Assembly (NCBI RefSeq): GCF_003129565.1 | Contig: NZ_QETF01000001.1 | Location: 124,001 to 188,000 of the forward strand | Source of the DNA: Salibaculum griseiflavum | Lineage (GTDB): Bacteria > Pseudomonadota > Alphaproteobacteria > Rhodobacterales > Rhodobacteraceae | Direction of reading: 5' to 3' | Length of the DNA: 64,000 nt | Shown here: positions 1-8,811 of the stretch, piece by piece | How positions within the stretch are numbered: the stretch's first letter is position 1 | Layout: every line of letters starts with the position of its first letter | Translations under genes and position numbers: made by a program | The notes under the pieces: generated by a model | Seen by the model: only the letters and a program-made list of their open reading frames with translations | Told to the model about the DNA's origin: nothing | Databases searched by the model: none

Positions 1-2
1 TT

Positions 3-104
3 GCGCTCTATGCCGAGGATGGGGTCGTCAAGGTCCTGCATGTCGAGGAAAACCCGGGCGTCTGCGAAACCTCGGGTGGCGAAGCGCTGCTCGCGGCCAT
101 CTAG
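3..104 (+). CDS. Peroxiredoxin-like protein, C-terminal fragment (5' end outside window)
   Basis: The window opens inside a reading frame whose last 33 codons end at a TAG at 102-104. The tail contains DGVVKVLHVEENPG followed by an Ala/Leu-rich helix, which resembles the C-terminus of Prx5/AhpC-type redoxins, thiol peroxidases that reduce hydroperoxides in the cytoplasm. The catalytic region lies upstream of the window, so the assignment rests on the tail alone. A strong hairpin terminator follows within 10 bp of the stop codon, so the gene is the last of its transcript. Confidence 0.6.
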   Translation, partial: ALYAEDGVVKVLHVEENPGVCETSGGEALLAAI

Positions 105-113
105 AAATCGGAG

Positions 114-159
114 CGGGGCGCCGGTTCGGGCAGGTTGTCTCGCCCCGGCGCCCCGTTTT
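114..159 (+). terminator. Rho-independent terminator of the peroxiredoxin-like gene
   Basis: A perfect 11-bp GC-rich stem (114-124 pairing with 145-155) with a 20-nt loop is followed directly by TTTT at 156-159. It starts 9 bp after the upstream stop codon. The lower strand has no comparable T run, so it serves the plus strand. Confidence 0.75.
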
Positions 160-178
160 CGGACCGTGTTTAGCTGTG

Positions 179-970
179 TCAGCCCGCCTGCTGGATCAGC
201 GTCTGGGTCGGGAACGGGATGTCCACGCCCTGTTTGTCGAAGGCTTCCTTGACCGCGCGGGTCAGGTGGAACTTCAGGTCCCAATAGTCCGAGGCCGCGC
301 ACCAGGCGCGCACGGTGAAGTCAACCGAACTATCGCCCAGATTGGTCACCTTCACGAAGGGCGCCGGATCCGACATCACGCGTTCGTCCTTGGTGACGAT
401 GTCGGTGATGATCTTTTCGGCCTTCTTGAGGTCGGTGTCATAGGAAACCCCAAAGACAAGATCGCAGCGCCGCGTGTCGTAATGCGAGTAATTGGTGATC
501 GCGCCCGAGAACACGTCGCCATTGGGCACGATGATCTTGACGTTGTCCGGCGTCGTCATCTCGGTGGTGAAAAGCGTGATCTCGTCCACGGTGCCCGATT
601 GGCCACCGGCATTGACGTAATCGCCCGCCTTGAACGGACGGAAGACGACCAGCATCACCCCGGCGGCAAGGTTTGCGAGCGATCCTTGCAGTGCGAACCC
701 GATCGCCAGACCGACCGCACCGACAAGCGCGGCCAGCGACGTGGTCTCGATTCCGAACCGGCCAAGAATGAAGATGACCGCGATGGCCAGAATCGCGTAC
801 CGCGCGACGCTGGCTAGAAATCGGGCCAGGGTGGCATCGAATTTGGGGGACGTTTCCGAGGCCTTGATAATCCGGCTCTTGATCCAACCACTCAGCCAAA
901 GCGCGATGACGAAGATCGCAAGCGCGATGGCGATATTTACGAGTATTCCAATAACGAAGTCTTCGGACAT
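179..970 (-). CDS. Small mechanosensitive channel, MscS family
   Basis: A 263-residue membrane protein that should open under membrane tension and release osmolytes. Two hydrophobic helices (about residues 5-30 and 55-75) precede the pore helix with the small-residue pattern LVGAVGLAIGFALQGSLANLAAG. After this comes the MscS beta domain with FRPFKAGDYVNAGG and IIVPNGDVFSGAITNYS, both family hallmarks. The length matches compact three-helix MscS channels (about 270-290). It ends with the stop codon at 179-181 and starts at an ATG at 970. It stands alone, with 116 bp separating it from phhB upstream on the same strand. The paralogue type (MscS or YbdG-like) cannot be told. Confidence 0.93.
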   Translation of the reverse strand: MSEDFVIGILVNIAIALAIFVIALWLSGWIKSRIIKASETSPKFDATLARFLASVARYAILAIAVIFILGRFGIETTSLAALVGAVGLAIGFALQGSLANLAAGVMLVVFRPFKAGDYVNAGGQSGTVDEITLFTTEMTTPDNVKIIVPNGDVFSGAITNYSHYDTRRCDLVFGVSYDTDLKKAEKIITDIVTKDERVMSDPAPFVKVTNLGDSSVDFTVRAWCAASDYWDLKFHLTRAVKEAFDKQGVDIPFPTQTLIQQAG

Positions 971-1086
971 GGCGACAGCCCCTCAGTCATGAATCACAGG
1001 TCGGCAGGGCCTTACCCTGCTCGTGCCTCGGCCCTAGTCCAAAAAGGGCGAGGCTGGCAACGTTTCATTGGGGGAAATGGGGGTAG

Positions 1087-1380
1087 TCACTCCCCGTCGG
1101 CGGCCAGCCGGTCCATCTTTTGAGCCAGTTTTAGGTCGAGTTCGCTCAGTCCGCCGATGTCATGGGTCGAGAGTGTCACCTCGACCGTTTTGAACACATT
1201 GAACCATTCTGGATGATGGTTCAGCTTTTCGGCCCAGATCGCGGCGCGGGACATGAAGCCCCAGGCCTCGACGAAATTGGCGAAGCTATAGGTCTTGGTC
1301 ACCGCGTCGCGCCCCTCGACGGCGGACCAGCCCGCCTCTGCCAAGGTTGCGCGTCCTGTGTCGTCTATCGGATCGGCCAT
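1087..1380 (-). CDS. phhB: 4a-hydroxytetrahydrobiopterin dehydratase (pterin-4a-carbinolamine dehydratase)
   Basis: A 97-residue cytoplasmic enzyme that dehydrates the 4a-carbinolamine formed by aromatic amino acid hydroxylases and so recycles the pterin cofactor. The signature EKLNHHPEW (two adjacent His, then Pro and Trp) and the TLSTHDIGGLSELD segment are diagnostic, and the length is normal. A clear AAGGAG ribosome site lies about 6 nt before the ATG. It follows the GNAT-like gene by 15 bp and is probably the last gene of a four-gene minus-strand unit starting at ridA. No phenylalanine hydroxylase is present in the window. Confidence 0.95.
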   Translation of the reverse strand: MADPIDDTGRATLAEAGWSAVEGRDAVTKTYSFANFVEAWGFMSRAAIWAEKLNHHPEWFNVFKTVEVTLSTHDIGGLSELDLKLAQKMDRLAADGE

Positions 1381-1395
1381 GATGATCTCCTTTCC

Positions 1396-2583
1396 TCAGT
1401 CGTGATCTTCGGCGTTGGCCCTGCGGAAAGGGCCATATGTGGTCAGCACTTCGATTTCTTCATCCACGGCGCGGCGTTCGGCTTGCAGGTAGTTGTCCAC
1501 CGCGTCGCGAAAGCCGGCATCGGCGAACCAGTGCAGCGAATGGGTCGTCACGGGCAGATATCCGCGCGCTAGCTTATGTTCCCCCTGTGCGCCCGCTTCG
1601 ACGGTGCGCAGGCCATTGGCGATGGCATAGTCGATCGCTTGGTAATAGCAGATCTCGAAATGCAGGAACGGGTGATGCTCGATGCAGCCCCAGTAGCGGC
1701 CGAACAGGTTGTGCCGCCCGATCAGGTTCATTGCGCCGGCGATGGGCAGCCCGTCGCGTTGCGCGAAAACCAGAAGAATATCGTCGCGCAACGTGTCATG
1801 GGCGATATCGAAGAAGCGCCGTGTCAGGTAGGGCTGCCCCCATTTGCGGGCGCCGGTATCCTGGTAGAAGGTCCACATCGCGTCCCAGTGTTCGGGCTGG
1901 ATCGCGTCACCGGTCAGCTGAACGATCTCGCCGCCGAACGCCTGCGCCTCGCGCCTTTCCTTGCGCAGGGTCTTGCGCTTGCGGCTGGACAGGTGGGAAA
2001 GGAAGTCGTCCCAGTCGGCATAGCCCCTGTTGGCCCAGTGGTATTGCTGTGCCGTGCGGCGCAGCAGGCCCATTTCCTCACCGGCCAATGCCTCGGCCTC
2101 GGTGCAGAATGTCGCGTGGACCGAGGATAATCCGTTGTCCGATGCAAGCTGGACGGCCCCCTGCACAAGCGCGGCCATGCCCTGCGCCTCGTAGCCGGGA
2201 CGGGTCAGGAACCGGCGGCCGGTGACGGGCGTGAAAGGCACCGCGATTTGCAGCTTGGGGTAATACCGCCCGCCCGCCCGTTCATAGGCGTGGGCGAAAT
2301 TGTGGTCGAACATGTATTCGCCCTGGCTGTGGGACTTGCCATAGAGCGGGGCCACGGCGATGACCTGCCCGCCGCTACGGGCGGCCAGGTAGTGAGGCTC
2401 CCACCCCGATCCGGCGCCGGTGCTACCGCTTTTCTCCAGCGCGGACAGGAACCTGTGTGTCGTGAACGGGTCGGTGGGCCGCCCGCCATGGGCGACCTCG
2501 GGGCAGGCGCAGGCGTCCCACTCGGCGGCGGGGATGTCCGACAGGCTGGAATGGGCGGTTATCTCGACGGGGCTTGCGTCCAT
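1396..2583 (-). CDS. FemAB/GNAT-like N-acyltransferase (COG3146, DUF482 family)
   Basis: A 395-residue cytoplasmic protein matching the peptidogalycan-biosynthesis-like GNAT family. Recognisable stretches are ARSGGQVIAVAPLYGKSHS near residue 70, HWANRGYADWDDFLSHLSSRKRKTLRKE around 180-210, and LFGRYWGCIEHHPFLHFEICYYQAIDYAI around 290-320. Members fold as tandem GNAT domains and are inferred to transfer an acyl or aminoacyl group, but the substrate is not established. It lies 31 bp after the glycerophosphodiesterase gene and 15 bp before phhB, so cotranscription is likely. Confidence 0.85.
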   Translation of the reverse strand: MDASPVEITAHSSLSDIPAAEWDACACPEVAHGGRPTDPFTTHRFLSALEKSGSTGAGSGWEPHYLAARSGGQVIAVAPLYGKSHSQGEYMFDHNFAHAYERAGGRYYPKLQIAVPFTPVTGRRFLTRPGYEAQGMAALVQGAVQLASDNGLSSVHATFCTEAEALAGEEMGLLRRTAQQYHWANRGYADWDDFLSHLSSRKRKTLRKERREAQAFGGEIVQLTGDAIQPEHWDAMWTFYQDTGARKWGQPYLTRRFFDIAHDTLRDDILLVFAQRDGLPIAGAMNLIGRHNLFGRYWGCIEHHPFLHFEICYYQAIDYAIANGLRTVEAGAQGEHKLARGYLPVTTHSLHWFADAGFRDAVDNYLQAERRAVDEEIEVLTTYGPFRRANAEDHD

Positions 2584-2614
2584 GATGTCAAAGTTGGCGC
2601 TGGGCCGGAGGCGG

Positions 2615-3361
2615 TCAAGCCATGTAACCCTCGAAAGTCACCTGGTCGGCGCCATTGGCCAGGGCCTCGGCCTGTTGCGTATCCGACCGGATGGTCCAGC
2701 AGAAGACCCTCAGGCCCCGTGCCTTGGCCGCTTGGACGACAGGATTGGTGAGGTCATTCCACTGGTGGCTGATGAAGTCCGCGCCCAGCGTCTCAAGGTC
2801 AGGCATCGGGCGCAGCGCGTCCAGCCGCTCCTGTGGCACTGTCGGCCAATCCGCCTTGTCGAAGGCGCAGGTGGTCAGGCCGTGCGGCAGGTCGGGCAGC
2901 AGCTGGCCCATGCGAGCCACGGAAAATGGGTTGAAGGACATGACGGCCACAGGACCGGGATAGTCGGTCAGACAGGCCGCCGCGGCCTCCTCCAGCGGGC
3001 CGATAGCAGGGCCGAGCGCACCGTCCTGATCCTTGATCTCGATCAGGAGAGGAACAGCGCCTGCGACTTGGTCCAGCACCTGTGAGAGGGTGGGAATGCC
3101 CTCGTCACTGTCGCGTAACTGTATCGCGGCGAGGTCTTGCGCGCTGCGTTGACGAACCGGGCCGCGTGCGTCGGTCAAGCGGTCGAGCGCATAGTCGTGG
3201 AACACCACCGCCTGTCCGTCGCTCGACAGTTGCAGATCAATCTCGATCCCGTAGCCGGCTGTCATCGCCGCGTCGATGGCCGAGCGGCTGTTCTCTGGCC
3301 GCCCCGGCCCGTGCAAGGCGCGGTGGGCGAAGGGCCTGGCGTGGAAACCCCGTGGCAGCAT
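2615..3361 (-). CDS. Glycerophosphodiester phosphodiesterase family protein
   Basis: A 248-residue enzyme of the GDPD TIM-barrel family, which hydrolyses glycerophosphodiesters to glycerol-3-phosphate and an alcohol. The motif AHRALHGPGRPENSRSAI (family HRG...PENT), EIDLQLSSDGQAVVFHD (metal ligands E and D, catalytic His) and the late FCWTI segment are clear. In the first motif Ala replaces the usual Gly of HRG. There is no signal peptide, so it is probably cytoplasmic. The chosen ATG at 3361 overlaps the ridA stop in a TGATG junction, implying translational coupling. A longer in-frame extension upstream lies inside ridA and is not credible. Confidence 0.9.
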   Translation of the reverse strand: MLPRGFHARPFAHRALHGPGRPENSRSAIDAAMTAGYGIEIDLQLSSDGQAVVFHDYALDRLTDARGPVRQRSAQDLAAIQLRDSDEGIPTLSQVLDQVAGAVPLLIEIKDQDGALGPAIGPLEEAAAACLTDYPGPVAVMSFNPFSVARMGQLLPDLPHGLTTCAFDKADWPTVPQERLDALRPMPDLETLGADFISHQWNDLTNPVVQAAKARGLRVFCWTIRSDTQQAEALANGADQVTFEGYMA

Positions 3362-3819
3362 CAGGCGATCTCGAAAATGCCCTCGATCTCGACGGCAACG
3401 CCCAGCGGCAGGGATGCGGCCGAAACGGCGGATCTGGAATGCTGCCCGGCGGGGCCCAAGGCCTCGACCAGAAAGTCGCTGGCCCCGTTGATCACCTTGG
3501 GCTGATCGGTGAAGTCGGGGGTGGAATTTACGAAACCGGTCAGTTTGACGACCCGGACCAGCCGGTCGATATCTCCGCCGCAAGCGGCCTTGAGCTGTGC
3601 CAGCAAGCTGATCGCGCAGAGCCGGGCGGCGGCCGCGCCATCGGCCACGTCCATGTCATCGCCCAGACGCCCCTTGACCGGCCCGTTCGCATCCATCGAG
3701 ATCTGGCCTGACACGTAGACCAGACTGCCGCTCTGGACGAAGGGCACGTAATTTGCGGCGGGGGCCGGGGCACCGGGCAGGGTGACGCCAAGGTCGGCCA
3801 GGCGCGACTCGATGGACAT
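3361..3819 (-). CDS. RidA family protein (enamine/imine deaminase-like)
   Basis: A 152-residue protein of the YjgF/YER057c/UK114 superfamily, long-form subgroup. Members deaminate reactive enamine intermediates released by PLP enzymes. Key segments are LVYVSGQISMDANG, a central LLAQLKAACGGDIDRLVRVVKLTGFVNSTPDF, and a C-terminal SRSAVSAASLPLGVAVEIEGIFEIA whose Arg sits where RidA binds carboxylates. Start at 3819 because AAGGAGA lies 6-7 nt before this ATG; a longer frame upstream lacks such a site. It heads the ridA-glycerophosphodiesterase-GNAT-phhB unit, 66 bp downstream of the secretion adaptor gene. Confidence 0.92.
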   Translation of the reverse strand: MSIESRLADLGVTLPGAPAPAANYVPFVQSGSLVYVSGQISMDANGPVKGRLGDDMDVADGAAAARLCAISLLAQLKAACGGDIDRLVRVVKLTGFVNSTPDFTDQPKVINGASDFLVEALGPAGQHSRSAVSAASLPLGVAVEIEGIFEIA

Positions 3820-3885
3820 GGGGGTTCTCCTTTGGTCTCGTGCCAGCGACGCTAGACCCAAACACACCCCTGCGAAAGGCCCAAA

Positions 3886-5187
3886 CTAGCCGTCGCGGAA
3901 GGTGCGCGCGACATAGTCCATCAGCGGCTGGGTCAGGTAGGTCATCGGCGTGCGATCCATGGTGCGAATAAAGGTTTCGACCGGCATGCCGGGGATCAAG
4001 GTTGTTCCATCGGGCAAGCGCGCGGCCTCACCCGGATTCAGCACGATCTCTGCGTCGTAGTAGCGCTGGCCCGTGGTTTCGTCGGCAAAGGCATCGGCCG
4101 AGACCTGCCGCACGGTTCCGAACAGTTCCGGCGTTCGACGTTGATCGAGCGAGGAGAAGCGCAATGTCACGTCCTGACCCCGCTGGACCGAGTCGATATC
4201 CGTGGGCGAGACTTGGGCGGTGATGACCAGGGGCCGGTCCTGCGGCACGAGGTAGAGGACCGGCTGCGCGGGGCGGATCACTGCGCCCTCTCCGAAAACC
4301 TGTAACCCGTAAACCACCCCGGACACCGGTGCCCTCAGGTCCAACCTGTCGAGCTGACGGCTCAGGTTGGCGCGTTGTTCGCGCAGTTCCAGCTCGTTGA
4401 ATTGCAGGTCGCGCAATCGCGTAATGGCCTCTTCGCGGCGGGCGGTTTGGAGGCGGATGATCTCCAGTTCCAGCTCGGTGATCTTTTCTTCGGCCTGAGC
4501 CTTGTTCGCGGTTAGTTCCCCGGCCTGGCCGGTCAGGCGGGCTTTCTCACGTTCAAGGGTCAGCACGGTCCCGGCCTGCGCAAGCCCCCGATCGAGAAGC
4601 GATTGCTGGCTGGTCAGTTCCTGCTCGATCAGGTCGAGCTGCCGGGTCAGGGCCGCCTGCTGGGCTTCGATACCGACGATCTGGCTGCGGATCTGTCCGG
4701 TCCGGCGCCGCAGCTGCTCGGCTTCCTGCTCTGCCGTTTCAAGCCGGGTGCGGAACAGGCGTTCCTGCCCCTGCATCAGTTCGGCGGCCTCCGCGTGCCC
4801 GCCGTCCCGCAGGATCGGGTCGAATACCAGCGTGTCACTGCGGTCGCGCTCGGCTTCGTAACGGGCGCGGCGGGCCAGGATCTCGAAAAGCTGGCCCTCG
4901 ATGATCGAAAGGCGCGCACGCAATTCGTCGGGGTCCAGCCGAACCAGAACCGCGCCCCGTTCAACCAGATCGCCCTCTGAAACCAGGATCTCATGGACGA
5001 TCCCGCCGTCGATGTGCTGCACGACCTGGCGGTTCTGTTCGACCACGATCCGGCCTGACGCGATGACAGCCCCGGAAATCCGCGCGGTCAATGCCCAGGT
5101 GCCGAACCCGCCGACAAGGATCAGAAGCGACAGAAGCCCTATAACGAGCGGGCGGCGCACTGGCCATTTGCGATGCGTGTCGGTCAT
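3886..5187 (-). CDS. Type I secretion periplasmic adaptor, HlyD family
   Basis: A 433-residue inner-membrane-anchored adaptor. One transmembrane helix (about residues 14-35) is followed by the first biotinyl-lipoyl half ([37 protein letters not shown]), a long coiled coil (about 95-285, rich in EQE/LRR heptads), the second lipoyl half ([33 protein letters not shown]) and a beta-barrel end. It would link the ABC exporter to an outer-membrane TolC-like channel. The ATG overlaps the ABC gene stop by 4 bp. No TolC gene or RTX substrate is visible nearby. Confidence 0.93.
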   Translation of the reverse strand: MTDTHRKWPVRRPLVIGLLSLLILVGGFGTWALTARISGAVIASGRIVVEQNRQVVQHIDGGIVHEILVSEGDLVERGAVLVRLDPDELRARLSIIEGQLFEILARRARYEAERDRSDTLVFDPILRDGGHAEAAELMQGQERLFRTRLETAEQEAEQLRRRTGQIRSQIVGIEAQQAALTRQLDLIEQELTSQQSLLDRGLAQAGTVLTLEREKARLTGQAGELTANKAQAEEKITELELEIIRLQTARREEAITRLRDLQFNELELREQRANLSRQLDRLDLRAPVSGVVYGLQVFGEGAVIRPAQPVLYLVPQDRPLVITAQVSPTDIDSVQRGQDVTLRFSSLDQRRTPELFGTVRQVSADAFADETTGQRYYDAEIVLNPGEAARLPDGTTLIPGMPVETFIRTMDRTPMTYLTQPLMDYVARTFRDG

Positions 5188-6938
5188 GCCACCCCGCCGC
5201 CTTCGGACCTTGCCTTTTCGATCTCGGCGCTGTTCGACACGATCTTCTTGAGCACGTCCTCTCTTGGGCCATAGGCACGGGCCGTGCCGCTCTCGAGATA
5301 GAGCAGCAGGTCGCATTCCTGAATCGCCGCGGGGCGATGCGCCATGATGAAGACCGCTCGACCGTCCTGTTTCATGGCGCGGATTGCGGCGTTCAGGGCT
5401 TTTGACCCCTCGTTGTCGAGATTGGCATTCGGCTCGTCGAGGACCAGCACCACCGGGTCGCCGTACAATGCGCGCGCCAGTCTGATCCGTTGCACCTGTC
5501 CGCCGGACAGGCGACCGCCGGTCATGTCGACCCTGGTGTCGTAGCCATCCGGCAGCTTCAGGATCATTTCATGCGCGGCGGCCTTTTTCGCGGCGGCCAC
5601 CACGGCGGCGTCATCGGGGGTGTTCGACATGCGGGCGATGTTTTCCTTGATCGTGCCATCGAACAATTGCACCCGTTGAGGCAAATAGCCGATATGCTTG
5701 CCCAGCCGGTCGGGCTCGTACTGGTCGAGCGCCGCGCCATCGAGCCTGATCTTGCCGCCCGCCGGTGCCCACAACCCGATCAGTGCCTTGGCAAGCGTGG
5801 TCTTGCCCGCCCCGGAAACGCCGATCACACCCATGGCCTGGCCGGGTTCGAGGCGAAAGCTGACCATGCGAAGGGTCGCGCTGGATTGTCCGGGCGGCAC
5901 GACGGTGACATCCCGCGCTTCGATGATGGCGCGGGGGGTCGGCAGGTTGGTGCGGGGCGACGCCTCGGGCACGGCCCCCAGAAGCCGCGCCAGGCTTCGC
6001 CAGGCGTCAATGCCCCGCTGCACGACGGCCCATTGATTGATCAGCAGTTCAACCGGCGCCAGCGCCCGCCCCAGCAGGATTGATCCTGCGATCATGGCCC
6101 CGGCGGTCAGCTGGTCCTGCAGCACCAGGTAGGCCCCGAGCCCCAGCATCGCGGATTGCAGGAACAGCCGGAAAGACCGGGTGATCGCGGTGAAACCGCC
6201 CGATTGGTCGCCGGCGCCGACGCTGGCACTCAGGCTCTTGCCACGCAGCTGCTCCCATCTTTCGAAGGTGGATTGCCGCATGCCAAGCGACTGCACCATC
6301 TCGGATTCGTTACGCAGTGCCTGGCCCAGCATGTCGGTCTGATGCGCAGCCTGGTTCGCCTCGGCGAGTGGTGTGCGTGTGGACATCTGGTTGGCCAGTG
6401 CCAGAAGAACAAGCGCCCCGCCCCCGGCAATGGCCAGGTAGCCCAGCCAAGGGTGAAAGATGAAGATCCCCAGAAGGAAGATCGGCGTCCAGGGCAGATC
6501 GAACAGCGCCATCAGAACCGGCGACGTGATCAGCCGCTGGACGCTCTCGAGGTCGCGTTGGCCGGTCGCGGCTTCTTGCGGGACACGGCCGGTGCCGCGC
6601 GCGGCAATCGACGCCATGAAAACCCGACGGTCCAAAGCCGTCTGGAAACGTGCGCCGACTCGGCCCATGACCCGGCCGCGGGCGTAGTCCAGAAGCGCCA
6701 TCATCAGGTAAAGGAACCCGACCAGCACCGACAGCGCCACGAGTGTCTCGACCGAACGCGACCCGAGCACCCGGTCATAAACGTTGAGCATGTAGAGCGG
6801 CCCGGTCAGCATCAGCGCGTTCACGAAAACGCTGAATACTCCGACGAACCAGAACAGCCCGCGCGACTTGCGCCGAGCGCTACGCAATTCCCGCCGACCG
6901 GCGGCGATCTCGGCTTGTGTCGGGTCAGCGTGCTTCAT
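5184..6938 (-). CDS. Type I secretion system permease/ATPase (PrtD-type ABC transporter)
   Basis: A 584-residue fused exporter with an N-terminal six-helix permease (about 30-310) and a C-terminal ATPase. Walker A is [13 protein letters not shown], the Q-loop lies in [20 protein letters not shown], the signature is [15 protein letters not shown], Walker B is [13 protein letters not shown] and the switch His is in IMAHRP. There is no C39 peptidase domain, so it fits the PrtD/AprD class, which exports proteins with uncleaved C-terminal signals. It is the first gene of the adaptor operon and is divergent from mlaA across 141 bp. Confidence 0.95.
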   Translation of the reverse strand: MKHADPTQAEIAAGRRELRSARRKSRGLFWFVGVFSVFVNALMLTGPLYMLNVYDRVLGSRSVETLVALSVLVGFLYLMMALLDYARGRVMGRVGARFQTALDRRVFMASIAARGTGRVPQEAATGQRDLESVQRLITSPVLMALFDLPWTPIFLLGIFIFHPWLGYLAIAGGGALVLLALANQMSTRTPLAEANQAAHQTDMLGQALRNESEMVQSLGMRQSTFERWEQLRGKSLSASVGAGDQSGGFTAITRSFRLFLQSAMLGLGAYLVLQDQLTAGAMIAGSILLGRALAPVELLINQWAVVQRGIDAWRSLARLLGAVPEASPRTNLPTPRAIIEARDVTVVPPGQSSATLRMVSFRLEPGQAMGVIGVSGAGKTTLAKALIGLWAPAGGKIRLDGAALDQYEPDRLGKHIGYLPQRVQLFDGTIKENIARMSNTPDDAAVVAAAKKAAAHEMILKLPDGYDTRVDMTGGRLSGGQVQRIRLARALYGDPVVLVLDEPNANLDNEGSKALNAAIRAMKQDGRAVFIMAHRPAAIQECDLLLYLESGTARAYGPREDVLKKIVSNSAEIEKARSEGGGVA

Positions 6939-7079
6939 GGGCGCGTTTCTGCCAATCCTCGACCTGCGATCCGGTTCAGCGTGGTATGGAGAACACGAAT
7001 TCGCTTTGCTTCCGGAGCGGACCTGTTCCTTGCCAGTTTGTCCGCTATCTGGGAAAGGTTAACAAAGCCCTGATTGGAA

Positions 7080-7844
7080 ATGCCATTGCCTTTTGGAATT
7101 CGCAAAGCCCTTTCGACCGCCTGCGCCATTTTTGCCCTCGGTGCGGTTGCTGCCTGCACGCCCGCGCCGCCGGGCGGTGGGCTGGACGATCCTTACGAGG
7201 CGACCAATCGCGACGTGCATGAATTCAACAAGTCGCTGGACCGGGCTGTTCTGCGGCCGCTCGGCCAGGTGGCTGCCGCGACACCGCGGGAATTCACGGG
7301 CCCGGTGTCGAACTTCGCCGACAATACTGGCCTGCCGGGTATGGTTCTCAACGGAATGCTGCAGGGCGATATCGGTGGTGCCGCGACCAACACCATGCGG
7401 TTCCTGCTCAACACCACGATCGGTGTCGGTGGGCTACTCGACCCGGCAGGTGGGATCGGCCTTTACGAGGAGTCGACCGATTTCGGCGAAACCCTCGCCG
7501 TCTGGGGCGTGCAGGAAGGCGCCTTTATCGAGCTGCCTGTTCTTGGCCCTTCGACAGAGCGGGATGCCGCCGGTCAGATTGTCGATTTCGTCCTGGATCC
7601 GCTGGCGCGGGTGGGGACGCGCCCGCAGATCGAATATGGACTTGCGGCGCGCGGCGCCCGGATCGTGATCGACCGGGGTCAGTTCATGCAGACCGTCGAT
7701 GGCCTTCTCTACGATAGCGCCGACAGTTACAGTCAGGCGCGATCTGCTTATCTTCAGAATCGTCGGTTCGATCTGGGCGAAGCGCCCCCCGTCGAGGAAA
7801 CCGTGATCGACCCCTTTGCCCTTGATCTGGAAGGATTCGAATGA
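7080..7844 (+). CDS. mlaA: MlaA/VacJ family outer-membrane lipoprotein
   Basis: A 254-residue lipoprotein with a signal peptide ending in a lipobox (GAVAAC, Cys about residue 26). The mature part begins DPYEATNRDVHEFNKSLD, the MlaA signature, and contains the helical saddle region with NTMRFLLNTTIGVGGLLDPA. MlaA extracts mislocalised phospholipids from the outer leaflet and passes them to periplasmic MlaC. An in-frame TTG lies 6 nt upstream, but the ATG at 7080 is preferred. It overlaps mlaC by 4 bp. MlaFEDB is not in the window. Confidence 0.94.
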   Translation: MPLPFGIRKALSTACAIFALGAVAACTPAPPGGGLDDPYEATNRDVHEFNKSLDRAVLRPLGQVAAATPREFTGPVSNFADNTGLPGMVLNGMLQGDIGGAATNTMRFLLNTTIGVGGLLDPAGGIGLYEESTDFGETLAVWGVQEGAFIELPVLGPSTERDAAGQIVDFVLDPLARVGTRPQIEYGLAARGARIVIDRGQFMQTVDGLLYDSADSYSQARSAYLQNRRFDLGEAPPVEETVIDPFALDLEGFE

Positions 7845-8443
7845 TGCGTCTGTCTCGTCGACAGTTCACCGCCCTTGGACTGGCCGCAACCGTGGCCACC
7901 GCTGTGCCTGTGCCCGCTTTTGCCTTGACCGGCGCACAGGCTCAGGCCCTGGTTGACCGGGCCGTGGCCGATATCAATGCCATCATCTCGTCAGGCGGGA
8001 CCGAGGCGCAGATGGTGCGTCAGTTCAAAGACGTGTTCGATGATTACGCCCACACCGCCGCGATCGCGGCCTCTGCCCTCGGCGTGGCCGGACGGTCGGC
8101 CAGCAATGCGCAGCGATCGGCATTCGTCGATGCGTTCGGTCTCTACCTGGCCAACAAGTACGGAAGACGGTTCCGTGAATTCGAGGGGGGCGAGATCATC
8201 GTCCAGCGCACCGTTCCGGTGAACAATTACATGGAGGTGCAGACCATCGCGGACCTGCCGGGTCAGGCGCCGTTTCGTGTGGATTTCCATGTCTATGACC
8301 GGCCCGGTCGGCCGGTCTTTTTCAACCTGATCGTCGAAGGGGTGAACCTGCTTGTGTCCGAGCGCCAGGAAATCGGCGCCATGCTGGACCAGCGCGGCGG
8401 AAACCTCGACCGGCTGATCGCGGACCTGAGGGCAATGGGATGA
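7841..8443 (+). CDS. mlaC: MlaC/Ttg2D family periplasmic phospholipid-binding protein
   Basis: A 200-residue exported protein. The N-terminus MMRLSRRQFTALGLAA looks like a twin-arginine signal, with cleavage near PAFA-L. The body matches Ttg2/MlaC (VRQFKDVFDDYA, GLYLANKYGRRFREFEGGEIIVQ, PFRVDFHVYDRPG, FNLIVEGVNLLVSERQEIGAML). MlaC ferries phospholipids between MlaA and the inner-membrane MlaFEDB complex. It overlaps mlaA upstream by 4 bp and the next small gene by 4 bp, so the three are translationally coupled. The RR signal is unusual, as E. coli MlaC uses Sec. Confidence 0.93.
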   Translation: MMRLSRRQFTALGLAATVATAVPVPAFALTGAQAQALVDRAVADINAIISSGGTEAQMVRQFKDVFDDYAHTAAIAASALGVAGRSASNAQRSAFVDAFGLYLANKYGRRFREFEGGEIIVQRTVPVNNYMEVQTIADLPGQAPFRVDFHVYDRPGRPVFFNLIVEGVNLLVSERQEIGAMLDQRGGNLDRLIADLRAMG

Positions 8444-8799
8444 ATCGCGCGATTGTCCTTGCGCTGACGCTGCTGCCGGGGCTGGCCTGGGCCACGCCCT
8501 ATGACGGCACCTACCGTCAGAACGCCAACGCCGATTGCGGGTTGGTCGGCGTCGATGGCGGTGCGCTGAAGATCGAGGATGGCATCTTCTACGGCGTCGA
8601 AAGCCAGTGCCGCATGACCCGACCCGTCAACGTCGTGGATATGGATGCGACGCTCTATACCATGGTGTGTAGCGGTGAAGGCTCGAGCTGGACCGAACGA
8701 GCCATGGTCATGGACGCCGCCGAAGGTGACGGTATCATCATGGTCTGGAACGGCTATGCCTTCCGGTATGAAAGCTGCGTCGCGCCCGGCCAGGAATAG
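8440..8799 (+). CDS. Small secreted protein of unknown function, coupled to mlaAC
   Basis: A 119-residue protein with a Sec signal peptide (MNRAIVLALTLLPGLAWA, cut before TPYDG). The mature 100 residues contain four Cys (in ADCGLVG, ESQCRMTRP, MVCSGEG and ESCVAPG), which could form two periplasmic disulphides. They begin with a short YDGTYRQNANADC segment. I do not recognise a named domain. The start overlaps the mlaC stop by 4 bp, which ties its expression to the lipid transport genes. It is the last gene of the operon, converging on the penicillin-binding protein gene 12 bp away. Confidence 0.75.
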   Translation: MNRAIVLALTLLPGLAWATPYDGTYRQNANADCGLVGVDGGALKIEDGIFYGVESQCRMTRPVNVVDMDATLYTMVCSGEGSSWTERAMVMDAAEGDGIIMVWNGYAFRYESCVAPGQE

Positions 8800-8811
8800 T
8801 AGTGGCGGGCG

